13,596 nt of DNA from Scatomonas sp963649395 (GCA_963649395.1 CAVJHW010000067.1:1-13596); one strand, 5' to 3'; positions 1-6,569 are shown, counted from the first letter of the stretch. A program made the numbers and translations. Notes: a model not told the origin generated them from the letters alone.

Positions 1-113
1 GTATCTGCAATCCGGGCTATCGCCCTACTTGCAGATACCGGCTTGCCCGTCCGATATCCACAAGCTGTGGTATGCAAGCATCCCACAGCTTGTGTCTGCC
101 GTCCGGGGCTTTC
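1..113. repeat. Structured intergenic repeat element, copy A (left end may be cut by the window)
   Basis: This stretch matches 5623-5761 in layout and in several sequence blocks. On the plus strand it opens with a stem GTATCTGCAA (1-10) pairing with TTGCAGATAC (29-38). Inside is a 4-bp stem GGGC/GCCC (14-17, 22-25) with a TATC loop. The block ACCGGCTTGCCCG follows, then a perfect 12-bp inverted repeat (59-70 with 83-94), then a conserved end CTGC-N3-CCGGGGCTTTC (96-113). On the minus strand the element starts at the queA stop codon, so it would form the 3' end of that transcript. No U-tract follows any stem, so it is not an ordinary intrinsic terminator. It could be a REP/MITE-like element or an RNA structure. 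Confidence 0.7.
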
Positions 114-1137
114 ATAGTATAATCATGGCGTCTCCGAAGCTGAAGAAGCGATATTTCTCCTCCACTGCCTCTTCATAGGCCTTCATGACCTGGTCCTTGC
201 CTGCGAAGGCGGAGACCAGCATGATCAGGGTGGATTCCGGAAGATGGAAGTTGGTGATAAGGCCGTCCATCATCCGAAAATGATACCCGGGATAGATAAA
301 GATGTCCGTCCATCCGCTTCCGGCTCTCAGAACCCCATCCTCGCCGGTGGCGGATTCCAAGGTTCTGCAGCTGGTGGTTCCCACCGCTATCACCCGGTGT
401 CCCGCCTTTTTCGCCGCATTGATGCGCCGAGCCTCTTCCTCCTCCACCACGTAGAATTCAGAATGCATATGGTGGTCTGTGACCTCCTCTACTTTCACCG
501 GTCGGAAGGTTCCCAACCCCACGTGCAGGGTGACGTGGACGATCTCCACGCCCTTGTCCTCAATCTTTTGCAAAAGCTCCGGGGTAAAGTGCAATCCCGC
601 CGTGGGAGCCGCAGCCGACCCCTCATGCTTAGCATAGACGGTCTGGTAGCGGTTCTTATCCTTTAACTTATGGGTAATATAGGGAGGTAGAGGCATCTCC
701 CCCAGCTGATCCAGAATTTCTTCAAAGATACCGGAATATTGGAACTGAATCAGACGGTTGCCATCCTCCACCACATCCAGAACCTTCCCCTTCAAAAGGC
801 CCTCTCCAAAGACCAGCTCCGCCCCTGGTCGACATTTCTTGCCAGGCTTCACCAGGGTTTCCCAGATATCATTTTCCCGTCGCTTCAGGAGGAGGATCTC
901 CACCAGGCCATTGGTCTGCGCCCTGTGACCATAGAGACGAGCGGGGATAACCTTGGTATCATTGATCACCAGACAGTCCCCGGGCACCAATTCCTCTATA
1001 ATCTCTCGAAAATGCTTATGACGCACCTGCCCGCTGGCGCGGTCAAGACAGAGGAGGCGGGATGCGCTTCGGTCCTCCAAAGGATCCTGGGCGATCAATT
1101 CCTGGGGTAGGTCATAGTAAAAATCACTTGTTTTCAT
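112..1137 (-). CDS. queA: S-adenosylmethionine:tRNA ribosyltransferase-isomerase QueA
   Basis: QueA transfers and isomerises the ribosyl part of SAM onto preQ1 in tRNA, giving epoxyqueuosine at the wobble position of GUN-anticodon tRNAs; it is a cytosolic enzyme. The 341-residue product has the usual family length. It begins MKTSDFYYDLPQELIAQ and contains the family signatures APTAGLHFTPELL and TNFHLPESTLIMLVSAF. I chose the start at 1137 because AAGGAAG lies about 8 nt upstream and the QueA homology begins there; the frame stays open further upstream only because it overlaps the alanine-rich tail of the preceding gene. Its ATG overlaps that gene's TGA as ATGA, which suggests translational coupling. 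It is the last gene of the pheST-led run, and a structured repeat begins at its stop codon. Confidence 0.95.
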   Translation of the reverse strand: MKTSDFYYDLPQELIAQDPLEDRSASRLLCLDRASGQVRHKHFREIIEELVPGDCLVINDTKVIPARLYGHRAQTNGLVEILLLKRRENDIWETLVKPGKKCRPGAELVFGEGLLKGKVLDVVEDGNRLIQFQYSGIFEEILDQLGEMPLPPYITHKLKDKNRYQTVYAKHEGSAAAPTAGLHFTPELLQKIEDKGVEIVHVTLHVGLGTFRPVKVEEVTDHHMHSEFYVVEEEEARRINAAKKAGHRVIAVGTTSCRTLESATGEDGVLRAGSGWTDIFIYPGYHFRMMDGLITNFHLPESTLIMLVSAFAGKDQVMKAYEEAVEEKYRFFSFGDAMIIL

Positions 1138-1877
1138 AAAATACTTCCTTTTATTGCAGATCCGGCAGCTGTTCCGGCAACCGCTTTTTCTGCTGCCGCT
1201 TGCTCTGCTGCCGCAGTTTCTTCCGCTGACCGCTCCGCCGCGGCATAATAGTTCACACATTCTGAGGCATCATAATAAATCTTGTCTGATTGGATCAGAT
1301 GGGGTTTTCCCTCTTTTACATCCACAATACTGACTGCACAGTTCATGGCGACACCGCCGTGCCAGAAATCCTTGGGATCCTCATAGACAGAATTCAGCAA
1401 TCCCCGCAGGGCACAACCGTGGGTGGAGATCAGGAGGGTCTTGTCTTCGTATTCCCTGGTATGGATGACCTCCCGGAGGAATTCCCCGGTTCTCCTGCAG
1501 ACATCCCCTATGGTCTCTCCCCCCGGCGGTGCCACATATCCAAAGGGATCGGTATGGAACTTGGCAAATCCATCCCCCGGAATCTCATAATGTTCCGGTG
1601 CGATGCACAAGCCCTCCCATTGGCCAAAGCTGATCTCCATGATTCTGGGGTCTTCCAAGATAGGAATCGACCGCTTTCCCACAATGATCCGGGCAGTATG
1701 CAAGGCCCTGATCAGGGGGCTGCTGATGCATAGGTCAAAGGGAACACAAGCCAAAGCCCGAGCCGTTTCCTCCGCCAGCCGCACCCCTTTTTCATCCAGA
1801 TCCGCTCCTGCATGCCCCTGTAGTCTCCTGGCCACATTCCAAGAGGTCTCTCCATGTCTGATTACATATAAACGCAT
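1134..1877 (-). CDS. Histidine phosphatase (phosphoglycerate mutase-like) family protein with Ala-rich tail
   Basis: This is a branch-1 histidine phosphatase. The N-terminal RHGETSWN (R7, H8, G9, E10) holds the phospho-accepting His8. Further catalytic residues are probably R57, E81 and H153 (in STHGCALRG). The family includes cobalamin-pathway phosphatases (CobC-like), phosphoglycerate mutases and broad-specificity phosphatases; the substrate cannot be told from sequence. The catalytic domain ends near residue 210. After it comes a tail of about 35 residues made mostly of Ala and Glu, which is unusual and has no recognisable domain. An AGGAGG lies 4-5 nt before the ATG. The gene follows pheT by 53 bp and overlaps queA by 4 nt, so all are probably co-transcribed. 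Confidence 0.88.
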   Translation of the reverse strand: MRLYVIRHGETSWNVARRLQGHAGADLDEKGVRLAEETARALACVPFDLCISSPLIRALHTARIIVGKRSIPILEDPRIMEISFGQWEGLCIAPEHYEIPGDGFAKFHTDPFGYVAPPGGETIGDVCRRTGEFLREVIHTREYEDKTLLISTHGCALRGLLNSVYEDPKDFWHGGVAMNCAVSIVDVKEGKPHLIQSDKIYYDASECVNYYAAAERSAEETAAAEQAAAEKAVAGTAAGSAIKGSIL

Positions 1878-1908
1878 AATTCCTCCTGCCTTCCTTCATG
1901 ATGGAAGC

Positions 1909-1930
1909 GCCTTCCGGCCGGCCGGAAGGC
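1909..1930. repeat. Perfect 22-bp palindrome directly after the pheT stop codon
   Basis: The arms GCCTTCCGGCC and GGCCGGAAGGC abut with no spacer, immediately downstream of the pheT TAA. As RNA this would form a very GC-rich hairpin between pheT and the phosphatase gene. No U-run follows on the minus strand, so it looks more like an intercistronic RNA-stability or processing hairpin than a strong terminator. Function is inferred only. Confidence 0.6.
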
Positions 1931-4348
1931 TTATTGGCGCAGCTCTATCCCTAAACCAGCCAATCCATTCAGAATCTTCTTCATGGCAGCTGTTACCTCC
2001 TGGTCTTCCAGGGTCTTTTCCTTGGAACGGAAGACCACAGAATAGGCCATAGACTTATAACCTTCCTGGATCTGACTTCCCTCGTAAATATCAAAGAGCT
2101 CCAGACTTTCCAGAATCTTTCCCCCTCTCTGGAGGATCATATGCTCGATCTCTGCTGCCTGCAAGGCCTTGGGAACAACCATGGACAGATCTCTGGTCAC
2201 CGCCGGGAAACGGGCAATTCCCTCATATTTTCTGTCAAAGGTGGCAAATTGCAGGATAGCCGGCATATCGATGACAGCGATATAAGCCCGGGTTCCGATG
2301 CCATAGACGGCGGCCACCTCCGGATGAACCTCTCCCAGGAAACCAACCTCGGTTCCTTCATAGGAAATCAAAGCCTGACGTCCCGGGTGCAAATAGGTCT
2401 TGCCTCCCTTACCGTCATATTCCGGTCTTTTATGCATGCCAATCTGGCTGAAGAATTCCTCCACTACCCCCTTCATATCATAGAAATCACCCTTTCCGTA
2501 CATGCCCAGGGTGAATTGCATCCGTTCTTCCGGAAGCTGGGTCAGGGGCAGCTGCTTAGGCAGATAAACATTGCCCAGCTCATAGAGCCGTACATCCTTA
2601 TTCCGCCGATTGTAGTTGGTAGCCAAAGAAGTCAGCATCCCGTTCAGGGAGGTGGTGCGCATCACGGAGAAATCCTCTCCCAGAGGGTTCTGGATGGTGA
2701 CCGTTCTGCGCAGGGGAGAATCCGCCGGTATCCGCAGCTTGTCAAATACCTTGGGGCTCTCAAAGGAGTAGCACATGCCCTGGGAGAAGCCGCAATATTC
2801 TGCCACATCCCTGGCCTTAGCCTCCACCCGCAGGTAGAAGGGCAATTTCCCCGCTGTGGCCTCTCCGCTGGGAAGAGTGGTGGGAATATTGTCATAGCCA
2901 TAGAAACGGGCTACCTCCTCTGCAAGATCCGCCGTGCGATGAATATCTTGGCGGAAGGTGGGCGCCACAATTTCCTTTGTTTTCGCATCATAAGCCAGCT
3001 CCACCGATTGCAGGTAGCCCAGCATCTGATCCGCAGTCAGATCCGTCCCTAATAAAGCATTGATTTTCTCCGGCTCAAAGGCCACACGGACCGGTTCCCG
3101 TTTCCGGGGATAGACATCTACCATGCCTCCCACCACTTCTCCTGCCCCCAGCTCCTCCATCAGCTGACAAGCCCTGTTGATGGCTGCCTCCGCATTGTTG
3201 GGATCCAGCCCCTTTTCAAACTTACCGGAGGCATCGGTCCGCAGACCGATCCGTTTTGCGGAAAGACGGATATTGGTGCCGTCAAAACAGGCTGCCTCGA
3301 AGAGCAGGGTATGAACGTGATCCGTGATCATAGAATTCTCTCCTCCCATGATCCCGGCAATTCCCACTGCCTTCTCACCGTCGCAGATCATCAAAACATT
3401 CTCGTCCATCTGCCGTTCCTGACCATCCAGGGTCACGAATTTCTCGTCTGCTCCGGCTCTGCGTACGATAATCTCCCGGCCTGCGATGGTATCCAGGTCA
3501 TAGGCATGCATGGGCTGTCCATACTCCTCCATGACATAGTTGGTGATATCGACCAGATTATTGATGGGACGGATTCCATTGGCAGCCAGGCACCGCTGCA
3601 TCCACTTGGGAGAGGGGCCGATCTTGACATTTTTCACCACTCTGGCGCAATATCTGGGACAGAGCTCCGGATCCTTCACGGAGACGCGGATATAGTCCGA
3701 AGCTGCCTCCCCGTTGCCGGTAGGGGGTACCACCGGCGGCTGGAATTCCTTGCGGAAGGTAGCAGCCGCTTCCCGGGCAATCCCAAGGACCCCATAGCAA
3801 TCCACCCGATTAGAGGTGATCTCATATTCAAAAACCGTATCGTCCAGTCCCAAAGCGGAGATGGCACTGCTTCCAACCTCTGCTTCCTGGGGAAAAATAT
3901 AGATTCCGCTCTCCGGTGCCTCCGGATAGAACTCCCGGCTGGAGCCCAATTCCTCAATGGAACACATCATTCCGAAGGAATCTACCCCCCGCAGCTTACC
4001 GGCCTTAATCTTGACACCACCGGGAGTCAGATTGCCGTCATGACCTCCCGCTACCTTGCCTCCATCCAGAACCACCGGAACCTTATCTCCTACCTGGACA
4101 TTGGGAGCGCCGGTAACGATCTGGATCGTCTCCCTTCCCACATTCACCTGACAGATAATAAGCTTATCCGCATCCGGATGCTTGTCAATCTTCTCTATCT
4201 GACCAATGACAATCTTGTCCAGATCCGCATCCAACTTCTCAAAACCCTCTACCTTGGTGCCGGACAGGGTCATCGCATCGGTATATTCCTGAGCCGTCAC
4301 ATCCAGATCCGGCACGTACATCTTAATCCATGATAATGAAGTATTCAT
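1931..4348 (-). CDS. pheT: Phenylalanyl-tRNA synthetase beta subunit
   Basis: PheT is the large subunit of the (alpha-beta)2 enzyme that charges tRNA-Phe; it carries the editing site and tRNA contacts. The 805-residue product has the usual length. It starts MNTSLSWIKMYV and has an EMAP/Trbp111-type tRNA-binding domain at about residues 40-155 (IEKIDKHPDADKLIICQVNVG), then B3/B4 and B5 domains, the synthetase-like core, and a C-terminal anticodon-binding FDX-ACB domain (FPAVTRDLSMVVPK to the end). I start at 4348, where homology begins; an in-frame TTG at 4375 would add nine unlikely residues. GGAGG lies about 12 nt upstream and a second AGGAAG abuts the ATG, so the ribosome-site spacing is not ideal. 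It sits 94 bp downstream of pheS. Confidence 0.97.
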   Translation of the reverse strand: MNTSLSWIKMYVPDLDVTAQEYTDAMTLSGTKVEGFEKLDADLDKIVIGQIEKIDKHPDADKLIICQVNVGRETIQIVTGAPNVQVGDKVPVVLDGGKVAGGHDGNLTPGGVKIKAGKLRGVDSFGMMCSIEELGSSREFYPEAPESGIYIFPQEAEVGSSAISALGLDDTVFEYEITSNRVDCYGVLGIAREAAATFRKEFQPPVVPPTGNGEAASDYIRVSVKDPELCPRYCARVVKNVKIGPSPKWMQRCLAANGIRPINNLVDITNYVMEEYGQPMHAYDLDTIAGREIIVRRAGADEKFVTLDGQERQMDENVLMICDGEKAVGIAGIMGGENSMITDHVHTLLFEAACFDGTNIRLSAKRIGLRTDASGKFEKGLDPNNAEAAINRACQLMEELGAGEVVGGMVDVYPRKREPVRVAFEPEKINALLGTDLTADQMLGYLQSVELAYDAKTKEIVAPTFRQDIHRTADLAEEVARFYGYDNIPTTLPSGEATAGKLPFYLRVEAKARDVAEYCGFSQGMCYSFESPKVFDKLRIPADSPLRRTVTIQNPLGEDFSVMRTTSLNGMLTSLATNYNRRNKDVRLYELGNVYLPKQLPLTQLPEERMQFTLGMYGKGDFYDMKGVVEEFFSQIGMHKRPEYDGKGGKTYLHPGRQALISYEGTEVGFLGEVHPEVAAVYGIGTRAYIAVIDMPAILQFATFDRKYEGIARFPAVTRDLSMVVPKALQAAEIEHMILQRGGKILESLELFDIYEGSQIQEGYKSMAYSVVFRSKEKTLEDQEVTAAMKKILNGLAGLGIELRQ

Positions 4349-4414
4349 CTTCCTATTCTTCCTCCGACCGTTCAATCTATCTTTCTCTTGTCTACGTAGC
4401 AGCCGACCAGTAGG

Positions 4415-4446
4415 CTAGTACAGTTATTTTGAGAACGATGTACTAG
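4415..4446. repeat. Inverted repeat at the pheS stop codon, between pheS and pheT
   Basis: CTAGTACA (4415-4422) and TGTACTAG (4439-4446) form a perfect 8-bp stem with a 16-nt spacer, and inner GTT/AAC can extend it. One arm includes the pheS TAG stop codon. There is no U-tract, so a processing or stability hairpin between the two subunit genes is the simplest reading. Confidence 0.5.
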
Positions 4447-5477
4447 AACTGCTTTAAGAACCGATAATCATTCTCATACAGCAGACGCATATCATCTATC
4501 TCGTATTTCAGCAGGGCAATTCGCTCCAATCCTACACCAAAGGCAAAGCCCGTATACTCTTCCGGATCGATGCCGCACATCTCAAATACATGGGGATGTA
4601 CCATGCCGCAACCCAGAATCTCGATCCAGCCGGAGCCCTTGCAGAAACGGCAGCCCTTGCCTCCGCACTTGAAGCAGCTCACATCCATCTCAGCACTGGG
4701 TTCCGTAAAGGGGAAATGGTGGGGCCGAAACTTGGTCTTTGTCTCCGGTCCAAAGAGCTCCCGGGCAAATTGTGCCAAGGTTCCCTTCAAATCCGCAAAG
4801 GTAATATGCTTATCTACTACGAGACCCTCTACCTGATGGAAGGAAGGCGAATGGGTCGCATCCACCTCGTCGGAACGAAAAACCCTTCCCGGGGACAGCA
4901 TACGGATCGGCAGCTTGCCCTGCTCCATCACTCGAGCCTGGCAGGGGGAGGTCTGAGTCCGCAATACGATATCCTTCGTCACATAAAAGGTATCCTGCTC
5001 ATCCTTAGCAGGATGGTTGGCCGGAATATTCAATTTTTCAAAATTATAGAGATCGTATTCCACCTCCGGGCCCTGAACCACCTCATAACCCATGCCAACG
5101 AAGATGCGCTCCACCTCTTCCAGGGCAATGGTATTGGGATGACGATGTCCCACCTCTGCCTTCCTGGCCGGCAAAGTGACATCAATCTCCTCTTTCTCCA
5201 GCCTCTTCTCCAGATAGGCCTTCTCCAGCTTCTGCTTTACATCCTCTAATTTTGATTCGATCGCTGCCCTGGCGTCATTTACCAGCTGTCCCACCATGGG
5301 ACGATCCGCCGGATCCACATTCTTCATGCCCTTGAGCACAACTGTCAGCTGTCCCTTCTTACCCAGGATCTCAACCCTAACCTCATTCAGGGAATCCAGA
5401 GATTCTGCCGCGTTCATGCTGTCTGTCGCTTTCTTCACAATAGCGGCCAAACGTTCCCTCATACTATTCTCACTCAT
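4443..5477 (-). CDS. pheS: Phenylalanyl-tRNA synthetase alpha subunit
   Basis: PheS is the catalytic class II subunit that activates phenylalanine and attaches it to tRNA-Phe together with PheT. The 344-residue product has an N-terminal coiled-coil segment (about residues 1-95), motif 2 near GRVFRSDEVDATHSPSFHQ (from residue 197) and motif 3 GFAFGVGLERIALL (310-323). A CxxC-x4-CxxC cluster (C268, C271, C276, C279) is a feature I associate with Firmicutes PheS. The start at 5477 is supported by AGGAG 7 nt upstream; a TTG 18 nt earlier would place the ribosome site inside the gene. Expression is expected to depend on the Phe T-box whose terminator ends about 290 nt upstream. Confidence 0.97.
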   Translation of the reverse strand: MSENSMRERLAAIVKKATDSMNAAESLDSLNEVRVEILGKKGQLTVVLKGMKNVDPADRPMVGQLVNDARAAIESKLEDVKQKLEKAYLEKRLEKEEIDVTLPARKAEVGHRHPNTIALEEVERIFVGMGYEVVQGPEVEYDLYNFEKLNIPANHPAKDEQDTFYVTKDIVLRTQTSPCQARVMEQGKLPIRMLSPGRVFRSDEVDATHSPSFHQVEGLVVDKHITFADLKGTLAQFARELFGPETKTKFRPHHFPFTEPSAEMDVSCFKCGGKGCRFCKGSGWIEILGCGMVHPHVFEMCGIDPEEYTGFAFGVGLERIALLKYEIDDMRLLYENDYRFLKQF

Positions 5478-5507
5478 TTTTCCTCTCCTTTGCAATCAAA
5501 CTATTCT

Positions 5508-5622
5508 TGCCGATATCCGCAATCCGGACTATCACCGCCACGGTATACAAAAGCTAGTTGCTCCACTCCACCACAAACGAAAGCCAGCTGCTCCGCACTG
5601 ACGTGCTCCCGCAGCTGCCGCC
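5508..5622. repeat. Degenerate copy (C) of the structured intergenic repeat
   Basis: The segment from about 5508 repeats blocks of copies A and B: CTTGCCGATATCC followed by GCAATCCGG-CTATC-CC. Its outer stem is decayed compared with A and B. To the right, CAGCTGC (5585-5591) and GCAGCTG (5611-5617) form a hairpin with an inner GCAC/GTGC stem, adjoining copy B. I see no open reading frame with a ribosome site here. It lies in the untranslated leader between the T-box and pheS. Confidence 0.45.
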
Positions 5623-5761
5623 GGTATCCACAATCCGCCCTATCGGGCTACTTGTCGATACCGGCTTGCCCGACAAATATCCGTGCTTCGGTGCATGCCC
5701 CCAAGGGGACTAGCGTTGCGTCGCTAGCATGCCCTCAGCCCGGCTGCTTGCCGGGGCTTTC
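5623..5761. repeat. Structured intergenic repeat element, copy B
   Basis: It has the same architecture as copy A. The outer stem GGTATC-C-ACAA (5623-5633) pairs with TTGT-C-GATACC (5652-5662). The inner stem is GCCC/GGGC (5637-5640, 5645-5648) with the same TATC loop, then ACCGGCTTGCCCG, a variable hairpin region (including CTAGCG/CGCTAG), and CTGC-N3-CCGGGGCTTTC (5744-5761). The inner stem is GGGC/GCCC in copy A and GCCC/GGGC here, so two base pairs have changed on both sides while pairing is kept. On the minus strand it starts within about 6 nt of the T-box terminator, so it sits in the pheS leader. Confidence 0.75.
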
Positions 5762-5766
5762 TACGT

Positions 5767-5799
5767 AAAAAGAGCTCCGTCCCGAAGGGACGAAACTCT
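5767..5799 (-). terminator. T-box intrinsic terminator before pheS
   Basis: On the minus strand AGAGTTTCGTCCC and GGGACGGAGCTCT pair through 13 positions (two G-U) around a UUC loop, and a U5 run follows. It lies directly after the T-box sequence, in the place where the alternative antiterminator forms when uncharged tRNA-Phe binds. Confidence 0.92.
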
Positions 5800-6104
5800 T
5801 AGTTTTCGCGGTACCACCCTGATTCCCGACCTATCTTTCGCCGGACTCTCATTGTATGCTATAACGTGCATCCACGTCTCTCCCTACTTTCCCAGTTCCG
5901 GAATTCCAACTGCCAACAGCTTCTTGCCCCCTTGCACCTGGGCAGAACTTGGAAGGACTTCCTGCTCCTCCTGGATATGTTCAGGAAAGCGGCTCCGGTG
6001 GGAATGTCAGGCATTTTAGGAACTTAGGAGAATTTCCAGCCGATGATTCTCCCTCTCTGGAAGGATAAAATGCCCTGTGTACACCTTCAGCGCCTTTGTC
6101 ATCT
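5767..6104 (-). promoter_or_regulatory. T-box riboswitch, tRNA-Phe responsive (UUC specifier), controlling pheST
   Basis: The T-box sequence AGGGTGGTACCGCG is at 5807-5820; its UGGU can pair with the ACCA end of tRNA-Phe (discriminator A). Stem I can be read in full. The base is AAAGGC with GCC-GCUUU, a kink-turn-like GCUGA/GGA follows, then GGUG/CACC, then the specifier loop containing UUC (6002-6004), and a 9-bp stem GGCATTTTA/TAAAATGCC (6066-6074 with 6010-6018). The distal AGAGAG (6053-6058) and a hairpin with a GCUG-type loop complete it. A stem III hairpin ACGTG/CACGT lies at 5864-5877. Low charged tRNA-Phe should favour antitermination and pheST expression. UUC is a Phe codon, consistent with the downstream genes. 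Confidence 0.93.
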
Positions 6105-6110
6105 TCGTCC

Positions 6111-6139
6111 ATTTTATCCGCATTCTCCTACTGTGTCAA
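6111..6139 (-). promoter_or_regulatory. Sigma-A promoter for the T-box/pheST transcript
   Basis: A perfect -35 TTGACA (6134-6139), a 17-bp spacer and -10 TAAAAT (6111-6116) are read on the minus strand. The predicted start near 6104 lies just upstream of T-box stem I, which supports the call. The -35 coincides with the end of a 26-bp tandem repeat. Confidence 0.88.
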
Positions 6140-6231
6140 GAGCCATTTTCAGCTGCTGCTTGACAGAGCCATTGCCAGCAGCTACTTGACACAGTCATTT
6201 TCAACAGCGGCTTGACACAGCCTTTTCACCT
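6134..6231. repeat. 26-bp tandem repeat, about 3.6 units, upstream of the pheS promoter
   Basis: Units run at 6160-6185 and 6186-6211, with a partial unit from 6212 and a diverged unit at 6134-6159. Each unit contains TTGACA-CAG-CATTTTCA-CAGC-like blocks read on the plus strand. In the leftmost unit the TTGACA position carries its reverse complement, which is the -35 of the pheS promoter on the minus strand. It may be a variable-number repeat or an array of protein sites; nothing in the sequence settles which. Confidence 0.75.
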
Positions 6232-6233
6232 GC

Positions 6234-6283
6234 GCATCGAGAAAGGCACCGAATCCCATCCCTTGCGAGATGCTTTTCGATGC
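6234..6283. repeat. Dyad with nested stem between the small RNA gene and the tandem repeat
   Basis: GCATCGA (6234-6240) and TCGATGC (6277-6283) are a perfect 7-bp inverted repeat, with CATC (6257-6260) and GATG (6269-6272) nested inside. No gene covers it. It may be a decayed repeat or an RNA fold; the purpose is not visible. Confidence 0.45.
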
Positions 6284-6305
6284 CCTTATTCTATTACCAT
6301 ATTCG

Positions 6306-6322
6306 AAAAAGCCAAGGCTTTT
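6306..6322 (-). terminator. Intrinsic terminator of the small RNA gene
   Basis: On the minus strand AAAAGC-CUUG-GCUUUU forms a short hairpin that runs into a U5 stretch. It is a weak stem with a small loop, but it is correctly placed at the end of the conserved RNA segment. Confidence 0.6.
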
Positions 6323-6534
6323 CATCTAAATAAGGTAACCCCGGGATGCCGTTCCTGTCGTTTGACTCCTAGCGAAGCTAGGTGGGTAACCGCAAGCACT
6401 GCTTCTGCCTTCTCCTGCGCAATGAGAGCTTGACATCCACAGGCCAATGTAGGAATCCCTGTTTGAAGTAGATGTAGGTTCAAAATAACAGGGGATCGGA
6501 CACTCCAGGAAATCAGTCGTCTGTATCAACCACT
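6306..6534 (-). ncRNA. Structured small RNA, probably raiA-motif family (6S RNA is the alternative)
   Basis: This is a free-standing RNA gene of about 230 nt with its own promoter and terminator and no reading frame. From memory its blocks (TGAACCTACAT, CTTCAAACAGGGATTCC, GATGTCAAGCTCTCATTGCG, TTGCGGTTACCCACC) resemble a highly conserved RNA of Lachnospiraceae. Visible stems are ATCCC(C)TGTT/AACAGGGAT, AAGC-AGU-GCUU inside CGCA/UGCG, CCTAGC-TTC-GCTAGG, and a longer-range TTCCTG/CAGGAA. UUCAAAC and GUCAAAC look like T-loops. The multi-hairpin fold with conserved single strands argues for a raiA-type RNA over the rod-like 6S RNA. That there is an RNA gene is firmer than the family name. Confidence 0.72.
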
Positions 6535-6540
6535 AAGTAG

Positions 6541-6569
6541 ATTATACTCTTGTCCTCCCTATATTACAA
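6541..6569 (-). promoter_or_regulatory. Promoter of the small RNA gene
   Basis: On the minus strand a consensus -10 TATAAT (6541-6546) lies 17 bp after TTGTAA (6564-6569, four of six bases matching the -35 consensus). The predicted start near 6534 agrees with the first conserved bases of the RNA. The promoter lies in the gap after the zinc-ribbon gene. Confidence 0.8.

Noticed and set aside
59..94. Strong hairpin in repeat copy A as the queA terminator
   Set aside because: The 12-bp stem is perfect but no U-run follows on the minus strand, and the hairpin belongs to a repeat found elsewhere.
1138..1260. A longer N-terminus for queA starting at 1260
   Set aside because: The extra 41 residues are Cys/Arg/Ser-rich, unlike QueA, and are only the other frame of the phosphatase tail. 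A ribosome site supports 1137.
3311..4333. Long plus-strand open frame opposite pheT
   Set aside because: It is an antisense shadow of a well-supported gene, with no ribosome site and no recognisable family. The same holds for the other long plus-strand frames opposite queA, fhs, folD and acsV.
4349..4375. TTG start for pheT at 4375 and similarly for pheS at 5495
   Set aside because: Homology begins at the internal ATGs. For pheS the upstream TTG would put the ribosome site inside the gene.
6020..6112. Small reading frame starting ATGGACGAAGATG in the T-box leader
   Set aside because: It lies within T-box stem I, has no ribosome site, and the RNA structure explains the conservation better.
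6306..6534. SRP RNA, RNase P RNA or tmRNA
   Set aside because: None of their hallmark sequences (SRP GGAA-tetraloop helix, RNase P cores, tmRNA acceptor-type ends) is present.
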